DNA of 64,000 nucleotides from Blautia hansenii DSM 20583 (lineage in GTDB: Bacteria > Bacillota > Clostridia > Lachnospirales > Lachnospiraceae), in contig NZ_CP022413.2 in the NCBI RefSeq assembly GCF_002222595.2, forward strand, positions 760,001-824,000, in the 5' to 3' direction. The position numbers and the translations under genes were made by a program. Of the stretch, positions 28,052 to 37,020 are shown piece by piece. Every line of letters begins with the position of its first letter. Position 1 is the first letter of the stretch. The notes under the pieces are model-generated. The model did not search any database. It saw nothing but the letters and a program-made list of their open reading frames with translations, and was not told the origin of the DNA.

Positions 28052-28439
28052 CGTATCACTTACAGGGCGGCTTACAAGAGAGCCAGAGCTTAGATATGGC
28101 GGTCAGGACAATAGCACAGCTATTACCCGCTTTACGCTTGCGGTAGACGACGGGAAAGACACAGATTTTATAAATATTAAGTGTTTCGGACGTACTGCGG
28201 AATGGGCGCAGAAATGGTTAAGCAAAGGCAGTAGGGCAGAGGTTACTGGCAAGATTAAAACAGGCAGCTACGAGAGCCAGCGCACGGGCAGTAAGGTATA
28301 TTACACAGAGGTTGTGGCAAATAGCGTAGGCTTTGGAGAGAGCAAAGCAGAGGCAGAGGCGAGAGGGCAGCAGCTGCCGGAGAGTGACGGGTTTATGAAT
28401 ATCCCAGAGGGAGCAGACGAAGAGCTGCCGTTTAATTAA
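28044..28439 (+). CDS. ssb: Single-stranded DNA-binding protein
   Basis: 131 aa. Canonical SSB: 'MNNVSLTGRLTREPELRY' start, 'FINIKCFGRTAEWAQKWLSK', 'VTGKIKTGSYESQRTGSKVY', and an acidic tail ending 'EELPFN' for partner binding. Coats ssDNA during phage replication. Confidence 0.95.
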   Translation: MNNVSLTGRLTREPELRYGGQDNSTAITRFTLAVDDGKDTDFINIKCFGRTAEWAQKWLSKGSRAEVTGKIKTGSYESQRTGSKVYYTEVVANSVGFGESKAEAEARGQQLPESDGFMNIPEGADEELPFN

Positions 28440-28459
28440 CAGAAAGCGAGGTACAGAAC

Positions 28460-29026
28460 ATGGAGCAGGAAGAAACAAAGACAACAGCGGCGGCAGGGGT
28501 AGAAATGCCGCCAGAGGCTGAAAGCTGGGTACAACTGCATGAAAGCGAATTAACAGAGCTGATGCAGAAACAGGCAAAGGCTGCAATAACGGAACTGAAA
28601 CGACAGGAAAAGCAGGAGAGGAAGAAAGAGAAATACCACAACACTTTTACGCTTATGAAATGTTACCGTGATGCGGTTTTTCATATCGAGAACGCCATAA
28701 GCGACGGGCAGCAGTTAGAGCTTAAGGGCATGACGGACGAGCAGCAGCGTACATACTTAGAGAGTATCAGACGCACACGCTTTAAGACATTGATAATGAC
28801 AGCACATATAGACAAGGCAGTAGAAGAGATAGAGCGTCGCAGAGAGGCAGCAGGCAGAGGCGTAGAGTACAAGGCTTTTGAAATGTATTTCATGCAGGGT
28901 ATGGACTATGCGGAAATTGCAGAGGAACTGGACACAGGAAAGAACACACCGAGGCGCTGGGTTACGGGCATCATAAACGAGCTGTCAGTATTATTGTGGG
29001 GGATTGACGAAGAGAGGGTAAAGTAA
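28460..29026 (+). CDS. Phage sigma-like/ArpU-type late regulator
   Basis: 188 aa. Helical and acidic; the C-terminal region 'GMDYAEIAEELDTGKNTPRR' is a sigma-region-4-like HTH, as in ArpU/RinA-type activators placed just before terminase genes. The likely role is to switch on packaging and structural genes. Decamer start signal upstream. Confidence 0.65.
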   Translation: MEQEETKTTAAAGVEMPPEAESWVQLHESELTELMQKQAKAAITELKRQEKQERKKEKYHNTFTLMKCYRDAVFHIENAISDGQQLELKGMTDEQQRTYLESIRRTRFKTLIMTAHIDKAVEEIERRREAAGRGVEYKAFEMYFMQGMDYAEIAEELDTGKNTPRRWVTGIINELSVLLWGIDEERVK

Positions 29027-29446
29027 GTGTTTGAAAAAATAAAAGCATGGATAAAAAGAAAGCGGGAAACAGCGAGAGAACAGCAGGCGGCAGACAGGTT
29101 GATAAAGCATATAGAGCAGGCGTTAGGATTTGAGCTTTACGAGTGGCAGAGGTTATATATAATAACTGGGATATGGCAGCCGCCAGAGGGACGGCTACAC
29201 GGAAGAACGACAGCATATATATTGCGGCTATTATTAGACCAGAGTAAGCCACTGCTGCTATATGAGTTTTCACAGGTGGCAGCGTATGCAGATAACCCAT
29301 TTATGGGGCGGCAATATCAGCCAGTACCCATGCAGTATGTAGGCTGGTTTAGACACGAGATAAGGAGTATATACGAGCAGCTAAGAGCAGCAGGCGTGCC
29401 AGTAAGAGAAATGATAACAGAGCAGCAGCGGGTAATATCGTGGTAA
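29027..29446 (+). CDS. Hypothetical phage protein before the terminase module
   Basis: 139 aa, GTG start directly after the previous stop. 'YEWQRLYIITGIWQPPEGRL' and 'MQYVGWFRHEIRSIYEQLR' recur in phage proteins located before HNH/terminase genes; function unknown. A terminator follows. Confidence 0.6.
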   Translation: MFEKIKAWIKRKRETAREQQAADRLIKHIEQALGFELYEWQRLYIITGIWQPPEGRLHGRTTAYILRLLLDQSKPLLLYEFSQVAAYADNPFMGRQYQPVPMQYVGWFRHEIRSIYEQLRAAGVPVREMITEQQRVISW

Positions 29447-29498
29447 AAACGTGGTGTTTACATGGGAAAACAAAAGAGATACAATGGTAGCATGAAAT

Positions 29499-29548
29499 GA
29501 GTAGGCGATAGCTTAAGCCATGTGCGGCAGCAGTTGCCTACTCTTTTT
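29499..29548 (+). terminator. Terminator between early and late modules
   Basis: Perfect 8-bp stem GAGTAGGC (29499-29506) with GCCTACTC (29536-29543) followed by TTTTT. The loop is long (29 nt). It probably separates early transcription from the late packaging operon. Confidence 0.65.
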
Positions 29549-29569
29549 CTATTCATTCTTTAGCCTCCA

Positions 29570-29597
29570 CCCAGCGCATGAAACTTAGGGCGCTGGG
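29570..29597. promoter_or_regulatory. Inverted repeat upstream of HNH gene
   Basis: CCCAGCGC/GCGCTGGG, perfect 8-bp arms with a 12-nt loop and no T-tract, 25 bp before the HNH gene. Could be a regulator site for the late operon or part of a packaging site. Confidence 0.4.
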
Positions 29598-29621
29598 GAA
29601 TGAAGAAAGAGAGGGGACAGT

Positions 29622-29921
29622 ATGAAAGCATGGGCTAAGAGTTTTTATTTATCAGCGGCATGGGAAAAAACCAGAGCCGCTTATTTAATGTCACAAGATT
29701 ATATTTGTGAACGCTGCGGGCAACCAGCAAAGATAGTGCATCATAAGCGCTGGCTTAACAGAGAGAACATAAACGACATAAGCGTTACGTTGTGCTGGGA
29801 TAACTTAGAGGCGTTGTGCCAAGACTGCCACAACAAGGAACACCACAAACAGGAGAGACATAAGCGGTATCGGTTCGACGAGAACGGCGGCATACTCCCC
29901 CCATATCAGAAAAATAATTAA
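29622..29921 (+). CDS. HNH endonuclease
   Basis: 99 aa. 'CERCGQPAKIVHHKRW' (CxxC, HH), 'NLEALCQDCHNKEHH' give the zinc-bound HNH fold. In HK97-type cos phages the HNH protein next to terS is needed with terminase to cut cos. Good SD GAGAGGGG. Confidence 0.92.
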   Translation: MKAWAKSFYLSAAWEKTRAAYLMSQDYICERCGQPAKIVHHKRWLNRENINDISVTLCWDNLEALCQDCHNKEHHKQERHKRYRFDENGGILPPYQKNN

Positions 29922-29927
29922 AGGGGG

Positions 29928-30015
29928 CGAATACCGAGGGGGATACCCTAAAATTACCCTACGGGCGTGCGCACGGGTGGTGTAGGGGGTGTGGTGCGGC
30001 GCAGGAATGGAAAGC
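29928..30015. other. Candidate cos (packaging) site
   Basis: G-rich 105-bp gap between HNH and terS. It contains a central palindrome GTGCGCAC (29967-29974) nested in a wider inverted repeat CCCTAC (29957-29962) / GTAGGG (29982-29987). GC-rich dyad symmetry at this location matches cosN of HNH-containing phages. Not proven by sequence alone. Confidence 0.45.
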
Positions 30016-30026
30016 GGGGTAAAGGA

Positions 30027-30380
30027 ATGGCAACAAAGAAAGAGAAAACCAAAGAACAGAGGATAAAGACCGAAAAGACCAGACTTAAGGGAATTTTCAA
30101 GGACTTAGACGAAAACAAAAGAAAATTAGTAACGCCGCTGATAGAAAAGGCTGCATTTATGAGCGTTGAGCTGGACGACTTGCAGGCGAAACTTGAAAAA
30201 GACGGCTGGACGAGTGAGTACCAGAACGGGCAGAACCAGTGGGGAACAAAGAAAAGCCCAGAGGCAGAAACCTACATAGCGCTTAGTAAGAACTATGCAG
30301 CAGTGATTAAGCAGCTTACAGAATTAGTACCAGCTGCGAAACGAAAGACAAGCAGGCTGGCGGCTTTGCGGGAAGAGTAA
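30027..30380 (+). CDS. Terminase small subunit (P27 family)
   Basis: 117 aa from ATG 30027. Lys-rich N-terminus, then 'LKGIFKDLDENKRKLVTPLI' and 'YIALSKNYAAVIKQLTELVP' typical of P27-type small terminases, which recognise the packaging site. Immediately precedes terL. Confidence 0.82.
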   Translation: MATKKEKTKEQRIKTEKTRLKGIFKDLDENKRKLVTPLIEKAAFMSVELDDLQAKLEKDGWTSEYQNGQNQWGTKKSPEAETYIALSKNYAAVIKQLTELVPAAKRKTSRLAALREE

Positions 30381-30386
30381 GCAATA

Positions 30387-32042
30387 TTGCCGCCTTATCG
30401 AAATTATATCTATGAGTACCACGCAAAGATTACAAGCGGCGAAATCATAGCGGGAAAATGGATAAAGAAAATATACGAAATCATTATAAACGGGCTGCAA
30501 AAGCAGGAGTATTTTTTTAATGCAAAGGCTGCGAATAAGGCTATACGGTTCATAGAGAACTTTTGCCACCACAGCAAGGGACGTAATGATTTAATCAAGT
30601 TGGAGCTATGGCAGAAAGCCATAGTTTCTGTTATTTTTGGCATACAAGACGCAGAAAAAATACGTATTTTCCGTGAAATTTTTATTGTAATTGGCAGAAA
30701 AAACGGAAAAAGTTTATTTGCATCTGCGATTATTGCATATATGGCGTACTTAGAGCCGGAGTATGGACAAGAAATATACTGCTTAGCACCGAAATTAGAC
30801 CAAGCGGCGCTGGTGTACGACGGATTTTATCAAATGGTACAGGCAGAGGACGAGTTAGCGGAGCTGGCAAAGAAACGGCGCAGCGATATTTATATTGCGG
30901 AGAGCAACACGGTAATAAAACCGATTGCTTTTAATGCCAAGAAGTCAGACGGATTTAACCCACAGCTTGTGGTATGTGATGAAATGGCAGCATGGAGCGG
31001 GGACGCTGGACTAAAACAGTATGAGGTTATGAAATCCGCTTTAGGCGCACGTACTCAACCTATGATATTGAGCATAAGCACTGCCGGATATATCAACGAC
31101 AGTATTTATGATGAACTAATGAAACGTAGCACAAGTTTCTTGAAAGGAAACAGCAAAGAGCGCAGGCTATTACCATTCCTTTACATGATTGATGATGTGG
31201 AGAAGTGGAACGACATAGACGAACTGAAAAAGGCTAACCCTAACATGGGTGTATCCGTAAAAGAAAGTTTCTTTATGGACGAGATAGCCGTAGCAGAGGG
31301 CAGCTTAAGTAAAAAAGCAGAGTTCCTTACAAAGTATTGCAATATCAAGCAGAACAGCTCTATTGCATGGCTGGAATATCAGACAGTAGAGAACGCCGGA
31401 GTAGAAAAGACCTTAGAAGACTTTAGGGACTGCTACGCAGTGGGCGGTATCGACTTAAGCCAGACAACAGACCTAACAGCAGCAAGCGTGGTTATTCAGA
31501 AAGACGGCACGCTATATGCGTTTACACAGTTCTTTATGCCACGGGGCAGGCTGGAATACCTACAGGCTACAGACGGCGTGCCGTATGACATATTTGTAAG
31601 AAAGGGACTGATAACCTTAAGCGGCGAGAATTACGTAGACTACCACGACGTTTACAGCTGGTTTACTATGCTGCTGGAAAATTACGGTATACGACCTCTG
31701 AAAATCGGCTACGACAGATACAGCGCCCAGTACCTTATTACCGATATGGCAAATTATGGTTTTCACATGGACGACGTTTACCAAGGCGAAAACCTTACAC
31801 CAGTTATACGGGAGTTTGAGGGCATCATAAAAGACGGCGATTTTAAGATTGCCGACAACAATTTACTAAAGACACATTTCTTAAATGTTGCGCTTAAGCA
31901 CAACATGGAAACAAGAAAATTCAGATCTATAAAAATCGAGCAGCGGGCGCATATCGACGGCTTTGTATCTGTCATAGATGCAATGACCGTGCGGCAGAAA
32001 TACTGGGAAGAGTGCGGCGAGCTGCTTAAAAATGCCGCATAG
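30387..32042 (+). CDS. Terminase large subunit
   Basis: 551 aa, TTG start 6 nt after terS. ATPase domain: Walker A-like 'VIGRKNGKSLFASA' (about 108-120), Walker B 'LVVCDEMAAW' (about 196). Nuclease domain from about 350 with 'AVGGIDLSQTTDLTAA' (first acidic residue) and 'DGFVSVIDAMT'. Motor that packages DNA into proheads and cuts it; HK97-type. Confidence 0.93.
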   Translation: MPPYRNYIYEYHAKITSGEIIAGKWIKKIYEIIINGLQKQEYFFNAKAANKAIRFIENFCHHSKGRNDLIKLELWQKAIVSVIFGIQDAEKIRIFREIFIVIGRKNGKSLFASAIIAYMAYLEPEYGQEIYCLAPKLDQAALVYDGFYQMVQAEDELAELAKKRRSDIYIAESNTVIKPIAFNAKKSDGFNPQLVVCDEMAAWSGDAGLKQYEVMKSALGARTQPMILSISTAGYINDSIYDELMKRSTSFLKGNSKERRLLPFLYMIDDVEKWNDIDELKKANPNMGVSVKESFFMDEIAVAEGSLSKKAEFLTKYCNIKQNSSIAWLEYQTVENAGVEKTLEDFRDCYAVGGIDLSQTTDLTAASVVIQKDGTLYAFTQFFMPRGRLEYLQATDGVPYDIFVRKGLITLSGENYVDYHDVYSWFTMLLENYGIRPLKIGYDRYSAQYLITDMANYGFHMDDVYQGENLTPVIREFEGIIKDGDFKIADNNLLKTHFLNVALKHNMETRKFRSIKIEQRAHIDGFVSVIDAMTVRQKYWEECGELLKNAA

Positions 32043-32059
32043 AAAGGAGTGTAAACGGC

Positions 32060-33310
32060 ATGAAATTTTTAGACTATCTTTTTCATGGCAAAGAATTAAA
32101 AGCCATAGGTAATTATTTCAAAATGCTGAACGGATACAGCCCGACGTTTACCAGCTTTAGCGGCGGCGTGTATGAAATGGATTTAACCAGAACGGCTATA
32201 AATAATTTTGCCACACATTGCAGCAAGCTAAAGCCGGAGATAGAGGGCAGCGCCCTTAAGTCGCTGGAAAAGACATTGCAGCATAAACCCAACTACTTCA
32301 TGGATACAACAAAATTTATAAAGCGTCTGGCAACGTATGTAGCGGTGGAACACACCGCTTTTATTATACCTATCGAGGATGAATACGGGCGCTTGTGTGG
32401 CTGGTATCCGTTGCGGGCTGAACGCTGCGAGGTGGTAGAGAGTGAGGGGCAGTTATATTTACGGTATCTGTTTGCAAATGGCAGCTATGGAGCTATTGAG
32501 TTTGAGCGTGTAGGCATTATGACAGACTTTGAATATAAAGACGACCTTTTCGGAGAGGACAACAGCACGCTTGCACCAACTATGCAGCTGATACATACGC
32601 AGAATGAGGGAATTATAAACGCTGTAAAAAATTCTGCAAATATCCGTTTTCTGGCAAAGGTGGCAAATATGCTGAAACCAGAGGATATAAAGAAAGAGCG
32701 GAAACGCTTTACAGAGGATAACTTAAGCGCCGACAACGATAGCGGCATGATTATTTATGATAACAAGTTTAGTGAGCTGAAACAGGTAGAAAGCAAACCA
32801 TATACACCAAACGCATTGCAGATGCAGCACATACAGGAAAATGTATGTACGCATTTTGGTACAAATATGGATATTCTGCAAAATAAATTTGATGAAAATA
32901 CGTGGAACGCTTACTACGAGGGGAAAATAGAACCGTTTGCAATACAGCTATCGCTTGTTATGACAAATATGAGCTTTACAGAGAGAGAAAGAGCCTGCGG
33001 CAATGCTATTTTCTTTTCTGCAAACCGCCTACAATACGCCAGCAACGCCACAAAGTTAAGCGTAAGTACACAGCTTTTCGACCGTGCGCTACTGAACAGA
33101 AACGGCGTAATGGATATATGGAACATGGCACACGTTGAGGACGGGGAAAAGTATTATATCCGAAAGGAATATACAGAGGTAAGCGAGCTGCACAAAGGAA
33201 GTGAGCAGCCAGTTATCATACAGCAAGTACCGCAGCAGACAGAACCAGCAGCAGGAGAAGAGCCGCAGAACGGACAGGAAGAGAAAGAGGGTGTAAATAA
33301 TGCCAGTTAA
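32060..33310 (+). CDS. Portal protein (HK97 family)
   Basis: 416 aa. 'NNFATHCSKLKPEIEG' start region, 'FGTNMDILQNKFDENTWNAY' and 'TMQLIHTQNEGIINAVKNSA' follow the phage_portal fold. Dodecameric ring through which DNA enters; the C-terminal tail is Gln/Glu-rich. Its end overlaps the protease start by 11 bp. Confidence 0.9.
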   Translation: MKFLDYLFHGKELKAIGNYFKMLNGYSPTFTSFSGGVYEMDLTRTAINNFATHCSKLKPEIEGSALKSLEKTLQHKPNYFMDTTKFIKRLATYVAVEHTAFIIPIEDEYGRLCGWYPLRAERCEVVESEGQLYLRYLFANGSYGAIEFERVGIMTDFEYKDDLFGEDNSTLAPTMQLIHTQNEGIINAVKNSANIRFLAKVANMLKPEDIKKERKRFTEDNLSADNDSGMIIYDNKFSELKQVESKPYTPNALQMQHIQENVCTHFGTNMDILQNKFDENTWNAYYEGKIEPFAIQLSLVMTNMSFTERERACGNAIFFSANRLQYASNATKLSVSTQLFDRALLNRNGVMDIWNMAHVEDGEKYYIRKEYTEVSELHKGSEQPVIIQQVPQQTEPAAGEEPQNGQEEKEGVNNAS

Positions 33311-33899
33311 GAAAGAGCGGGAATATAGAACGCTGGTAGCGCCTCTGGCTGCGCAGAGTTCCGGCGAAAAGCGTTTACAGTCGGAGTGCTACGTAGAGGG
33401 CTACGCTACTACATTTAATGCGCCATACCTTTTATATGAGTTTGAGGACGGCACAAAGATTTACGAAAGAATAGACGCACACGCATTAGACAGCGCAGAC
33501 ATGAGCGACGTTATCATGCAGTACGACCATGAAGGCAGAGTATTTGCCAGACAGTCAAATAATACGCTGATTTTAGAGCCGGACGTAAAGGGGCTTTTTG
33601 TGGCAGCAGACTTAAGCCGGACAGACTTAGCCCGTGGGCTGTATCAGGACATAAGCGCAGGAATGATTACTAAAATGTCATGGGCGTTTACAGTGGCAGA
33701 GGAAAGTTACGACAGAGAAACACATACAAGAACAATTTTGAAAATCAAAAAGGTTTATGATGTATCAGCCGTGAGCATTCCGGCAAATAACGATACTGAA
33801 ATAAGCGCCCGTGCTTTTGCGAGTAGGAGTTACGAGCGAGAGCGGCAGGAGTTGCTTAAGAGGCGGGCAGCAATACTAAAGATTAAGGCGAGCTTATAA
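33300..33899 (+). CDS. Prohead maturation protease
   Basis: 199 aa. U35/HK97-gp4-type: 'CYVEGYATTFNAPYLLYEF', 'VIMQYDHEGRVFARQSNNTL' with the catalytic His in YDHEG, and the Ser region 'ISAGMITKMSWAFTV'. Cleaves the capsid delta domain. Confidence 0.92.
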   Translation: MPVKKEREYRTLVAPLAAQSSGEKRLQSECYVEGYATTFNAPYLLYEFEDGTKIYERIDAHALDSADMSDVIMQYDHEGRVFARQSNNTLILEPDVKGLFVAADLSRTDLARGLYQDISAGMITKMSWAFTVAEESYDRETHTRTILKIKKVYDVSAVSIPANNDTEISARAFASRSYERERQELLKRRAAILKIKASL

Positions 33900-33930
33900 A
33901 AACCAAAAACAAAAAAGGAGAACACAGATT

Positions 33931-35163
33931 ATGAGATTAAAGGAAATTGAGGCAAGATTAGCCGAAATCAAAGAAGAGCTTAACACCAGAGCGGCAGAGC
34001 TTACAGACGAGGAAATTACAAAACTGGAAACAGAGGTAACAGACTTGCAGGAAGAGCGCACCGCTTTACTGGCAGCGGCAGAGAAACGCAAAAAGCTGCT
34101 TGAAAGAATTGCAGCAGGAGAGCCGACAGGTGGAGCGGGAGCAGATACCACGTTGCTTAGAAATTTCAAGGGAGCAGGCGGCGCAGGAGCAGGAGAACCA
34201 GAGGACAAATACGACACTATGGCATACAGAAAAGCGTTTATGAATTATGTATGCAGAGGCGTTGCTATTCCGGCAGAGTACAGAGCAGCTGAAACCACCA
34301 CCACAGCAGACAGTGGCGCTGTAATTCCGACAACTATTATGAATGAAATCATTCAGAAACTGGAAAGCTACGGCAGCATTTATGCAAAGGTGCGCAAGAT
34401 TAACGTACAGGGCGGCGTTTCCATTCCGATTGCAGACTTAAAGCCTACTGCGCACTGGATTACAGAGGAAAAGAGCAGCGACGACCAGAAAGCATCTGCT
34501 AAAAATTCCGTAACATTCAATTATTACGGTTTGGAGTGCAAAATTTCCCAGAGCATTTTAGCGAATGTAGTAACGCTGAAAATGTTTACTGATTTGTTTG
34601 TACCTATGGCAACAGAGGCAATGGTAAAGGCTATTGAAATTGCTATTTTCAACGGTACAGGCGAGGGGCAGCCGCTGGGCGTTCTGAAAGACAGCAGGGT
34701 AACAGCTGTAATTACTCTGACACCGGAAGAGTACGCAAGCTGGAACGGCTGGCACAAGGTAAAAGGAAAAATGAAAAAGGCGTACAGAAACGGCAGTTTT
34801 GTTATGAACCAGTCCACTTTTGATACTGGCATTGACGGTATGGAAGATGAGAATGGGCAGCCTATCGGACGCACAAACTACGGCGTAAACGGAGAGGAAA
34901 CATACCGTTTCATGGGTAAGAACGTAGAAACAGTAGAGGACGACGTTTTACCGAGCTGGGACGACGCAAACGAGGGCGACGTAATCGCAGTATTTATGAA
35001 TTTCTCCGATTACGTTATCAATACCAACATGGAAATGCAGGTAGTGAAGTGGACAGACCACGACAACAACAAGATTAAGAATAAGTGCTTAATGGTTGTG
35101 GACGGCAAAGTAGCTGACGCTGCGGGCATTATCTTAGTTAAAAAGGGCGTAACAGCAGTGTAA
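33931..35163 (+). CDS. Major capsid protein (HK97 fold)
   Basis: 410 aa. Residues 1-100 are a coiled-coil delta/scaffold domain (Glu/Lys-rich) followed by a Gly/Ala linker. The HK97 fold starts about 115 ('TADSGAVIPTTIMNEII') with 'FNGTGEGQPLGVL' typical of the family. The protease upstream would remove the N-terminal part. Confidence 0.95.
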   Translation: MRLKEIEARLAEIKEELNTRAAELTDEEITKLETEVTDLQEERTALLAAAEKRKKLLERIAAGEPTGGAGADTTLLRNFKGAGGAGAGEPEDKYDTMAYRKAFMNYVCRGVAIPAEYRAAETTTTADSGAVIPTTIMNEIIQKLESYGSIYAKVRKINVQGGVSIPIADLKPTAHWITEEKSSDDQKASAKNSVTFNYYGLECKISQSILANVVTLKMFTDLFVPMATEAMVKAIEIAIFNGTGEGQPLGVLKDSRVTAVITLTPEEYASWNGWHKVKGKMKKAYRNGSFVMNQSTFDTGIDGMEDENGQPIGRTNYGVNGEETYRFMGKNVETVEDDVLPSWDDANEGDVIAVFMNFSDYVINTNMEMQVVKWTDHDNNKIKNKCLMVVDGKVADAAGIILVKKGVTAV

Positions 35164-35179
35164 GAAAGCGAGGCAGGCA

Positions 35180-35911
35180 ATGAAAGGACATTTAGACGTA
35201 AAGCAGTTGGAAAGCTATAATAAAGCAGATTTGCAGGAACTGGCAAAGCAGCTGGGCGTAGATGCAGAGGGAACAAAGAAAGAAATTGCTGCACGCTGCG
35301 CAGCCGTCGAGGTAGACATACCAGACGACAGCGAGCTTACGGAAGAGGATAAAAAAGTAGCAGCCGAGGCAGCGGCAGAGGCAGCAGCCAAAGCCGAAGA
35401 GGAAAAGGCAGCGGCAGAGGCGGCAGCCAAAGCCGAAGAGGAAAAGGCAGCGGCAGAGGCGGCAGCCAAAGCCGAAGAGGAAAAGGCAGCGGCAGAGGCG
35501 GCAGCCAAAGCCGAAGAGGAAAAGGCAGCGGCAGAGGCGGCAGCCAAAGCCGAAGAGGAAAAGGCAGCGGCAGAGGCGGCAGCCAAAGCCGAAGAGGAAA
35601 AGGCAGCGGCAGAGGCGGCAGCCAAAGCCGAAGAGGAAAAGGCAGCGGCAGAGGCGGCAGCCAAAGCCGAAGAGGAAAAGGCAGCGGCAGAGGCGGCAGC
35701 CAAAGCCGAAGAGGAAAAGGCAGCGGCAGAGGCAGTAGCCAAAGCCGAGGAAGAAAAGAAAGCAGCAGGGCTGGTAAAAGTGAAAGCAAAGCGCCGTTTT
35801 CTTGACAAGGAATTAAACCAGATTAAGGATACGGGGGATATTTACACAGTAAGCAGAGAGCGTGCAGCAGTTCTGGAAGAGGCAGGCGTAGCAGTAGTAA
35901 TGACAGAGTAA
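35180..35911 (+). CDS. Repeat-bearing HeH/C-terminal connector-like protein
   Basis: 243 aa in three parts: an N-terminal HeH/SAP-like fold (about 1-45, 'NKADLQELAKQLGVDAEGTK'), a long A/E/K helix made of ten 13-residue repeats (about 64-193), and a C-terminal module ('RRFLDKELNQIKDTGDIYTV'-type, 200-243) often found in phage proteins coded just after the capsid gene. The role in head decoration or assembly is inferred from position. Confidence 0.7.
   Translation: MKGHLDVKQLESYNKADLQELAKQLGVDAEGTKKEIAARCAAVEVDIPDDSELTEEDKKVAAEAAAEAAAKAEEEKAAAEAAAKAEEEKAAAEAAAKAEEEKAAAEAAAKAEEEKAAAEAAAKAEEEKAAAEAAAKAEEEKAAAEAAAKAEEEKAAAEAAAKAEEEKAAAEAAAKAEEEKAAAEAVAKAEEEKKAAGLVKVKAKRRFLDKELNQIKDTGDIYTVSRERAAVLEEAGVAVVMTE
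35369..35758 (+). repeat. Ten tandem 39-bp repeats (13 aa each)
   Basis: Unit gcagcggcagaggcggcagc + caaagccgaagaggaaaag. Nine units keep the same GCCGAAGAGGAAAAG half and the tenth has drifted. Units encode AAAEAAAKAEEEK, predicted as a rigid helix. Near-identity at DNA level points to recent slippage or unequal crossing. Confidence 0.95.
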
Positions 35912-35928
35912 GAAAGAGGGTGCAGGCT

Positions 35929-36279
35929 ATGGCAGCAGATACCACAACATTAACCGAGAAGATGCGGGCGGCGCTGCGTATAAGCAGCACCAGTGAGAAA
36001 ATCACAGAGGAAATAAACGACTGTATAGCCGCCTGCAAAATGGATTTGCAGGACGTAGGCGTAAAGAAACTGGATGAAACAGACGCACTGATTATTAGGG
36101 CAATTACCTTATACTGCAAGGCAGAGTTTGGCTATTCTGATAAATCAGAGCAGTTTTGGAAGTCTTACGAGTGCTTGAAAACTCATTTAAGCCTATCCAG
36201 TGAATACACAGGCGGCGAAACGCCGGACAGTACAGACGACGAGGTAAACGAGGAAGATATCAAGAACTTATTCGGATAG
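35929..36279 (+). CDS. Head-tail connector (gp6-like)
   Basis: 116 aa from ATG 35929 (SD AGAGGG 8 nt upstream); a GTG at 35920 is the alternative. 'LTEKMRAALRISSTSEKITE', 'CIAACKMDLQDVGV' and 'AITLYCKAEFGYSDKSEQFW' are the phage_connect_1/gp6 helical pattern of the ring below the portal. Confidence 0.82.
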   Translation: MAADTTTLTEKMRAALRISSTSEKITEEINDCIAACKMDLQDVGVKKLDETDALIIRAITLYCKAEFGYSDKSEQFWKSYECLKTHLSLSSEYTGGETPDSTDDEVNEEDIKNLFG

Positions 36280-36293
36280 GAGAAACAGACAGA

Positions 36294-37007
36294 ATGGCGA
36301 TTAAAAGAGTAACTTATAATACGCTGTCTTATCTGGTAGCGGAAATTAAAGACCGCTACGCAGAGAAAAGCGCCATAGGAGCGCTGGGGGGGCTTGATAA
36401 GGTAGCGGTAGAAAATCTGGAAGACGATTTGAAAAAACTTATAAACGGCAAGGCAAATGCAGCCACCACGCTTGCGGGTTACGGCATCACAGACGGAATG
36501 ACAGCAACGGAGATAGCAAGCGCTATTTCCACGGCGATTGCTGGAACAGACCACTTAAGCCGTGTAATGGTAGACAGTACGGCAGATATTAACGTAGCGG
36601 CAGACGGTGCAGAAAAGAAAATCTACATGGTAAAGAATACCGACGGAGAGGCAGGAAACCTTTACAGTGAGTACATGGTAATTGACGGAAAGCTGGAAAA
36701 GGTAGGCGACTGGAAAGTAGACTTAAGCAGCTATGCCAAGACCACAGAAGTAACGGCAGCCATTGCAAATGCGCTGACAGCATACGCCAAGACCGCAGAC
36801 GTTACTAAGGCAATCAATGCAGCAGTAGCGGGGCTTATCCAGCTGGACGACTTAAGCGTAGCGTCTACGGGGGCAGGCAATGTAGTAACGGGGCTTGCGT
36901 ATGACAACAAGACAGGAAAATTTACAGTAACCAAAGGACTTACTGCACTTACAGAGGCAGACTTTACAGAGATTACGCAGCAGGAAGTAAAAGCCATGTT
37001 TGCGTAA
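36294..37007 (+). CDS. Fibre-like structural protein
   Basis: 237 aa. 'AATTLAGYGITDGMTATEI' is a phage-fibre-type repeat; 'SYAKTTEVTAAIANALTAYA' recurs twice with slight change (residues 145-180). It lies between connector genes, an unusual place for a fibre, so a head or neck appendage is possible. Confidence 0.6.
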   Translation: MAIKRVTYNTLSYLVAEIKDRYAEKSAIGALGGLDKVAVENLEDDLKKLINGKANAATTLAGYGITDGMTATEIASAISTAIAGTDHLSRVMVDSTADINVAADGAEKKIYMVKNTDGEAGNLYSEYMVIDGKLEKVGDWKVDLSSYAKTTEVTAAIANALTAYAKTADVTKAINAAVAGLIQLDDLSVASTGAGNVVTGLAYDNKTGKFTVTKGLTALTEADFTEITQQEVKAMFA

Positions 37008-37020
37008 GTGAGGTACTGGT

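Noticed and set aside
35215..35808. 197-codon Ser/Ala-rich frame on the minus strand
   Set aside because: It is the antisense of the 39-bp repeat array; a repeat with no stop on one strand often has none on the other.
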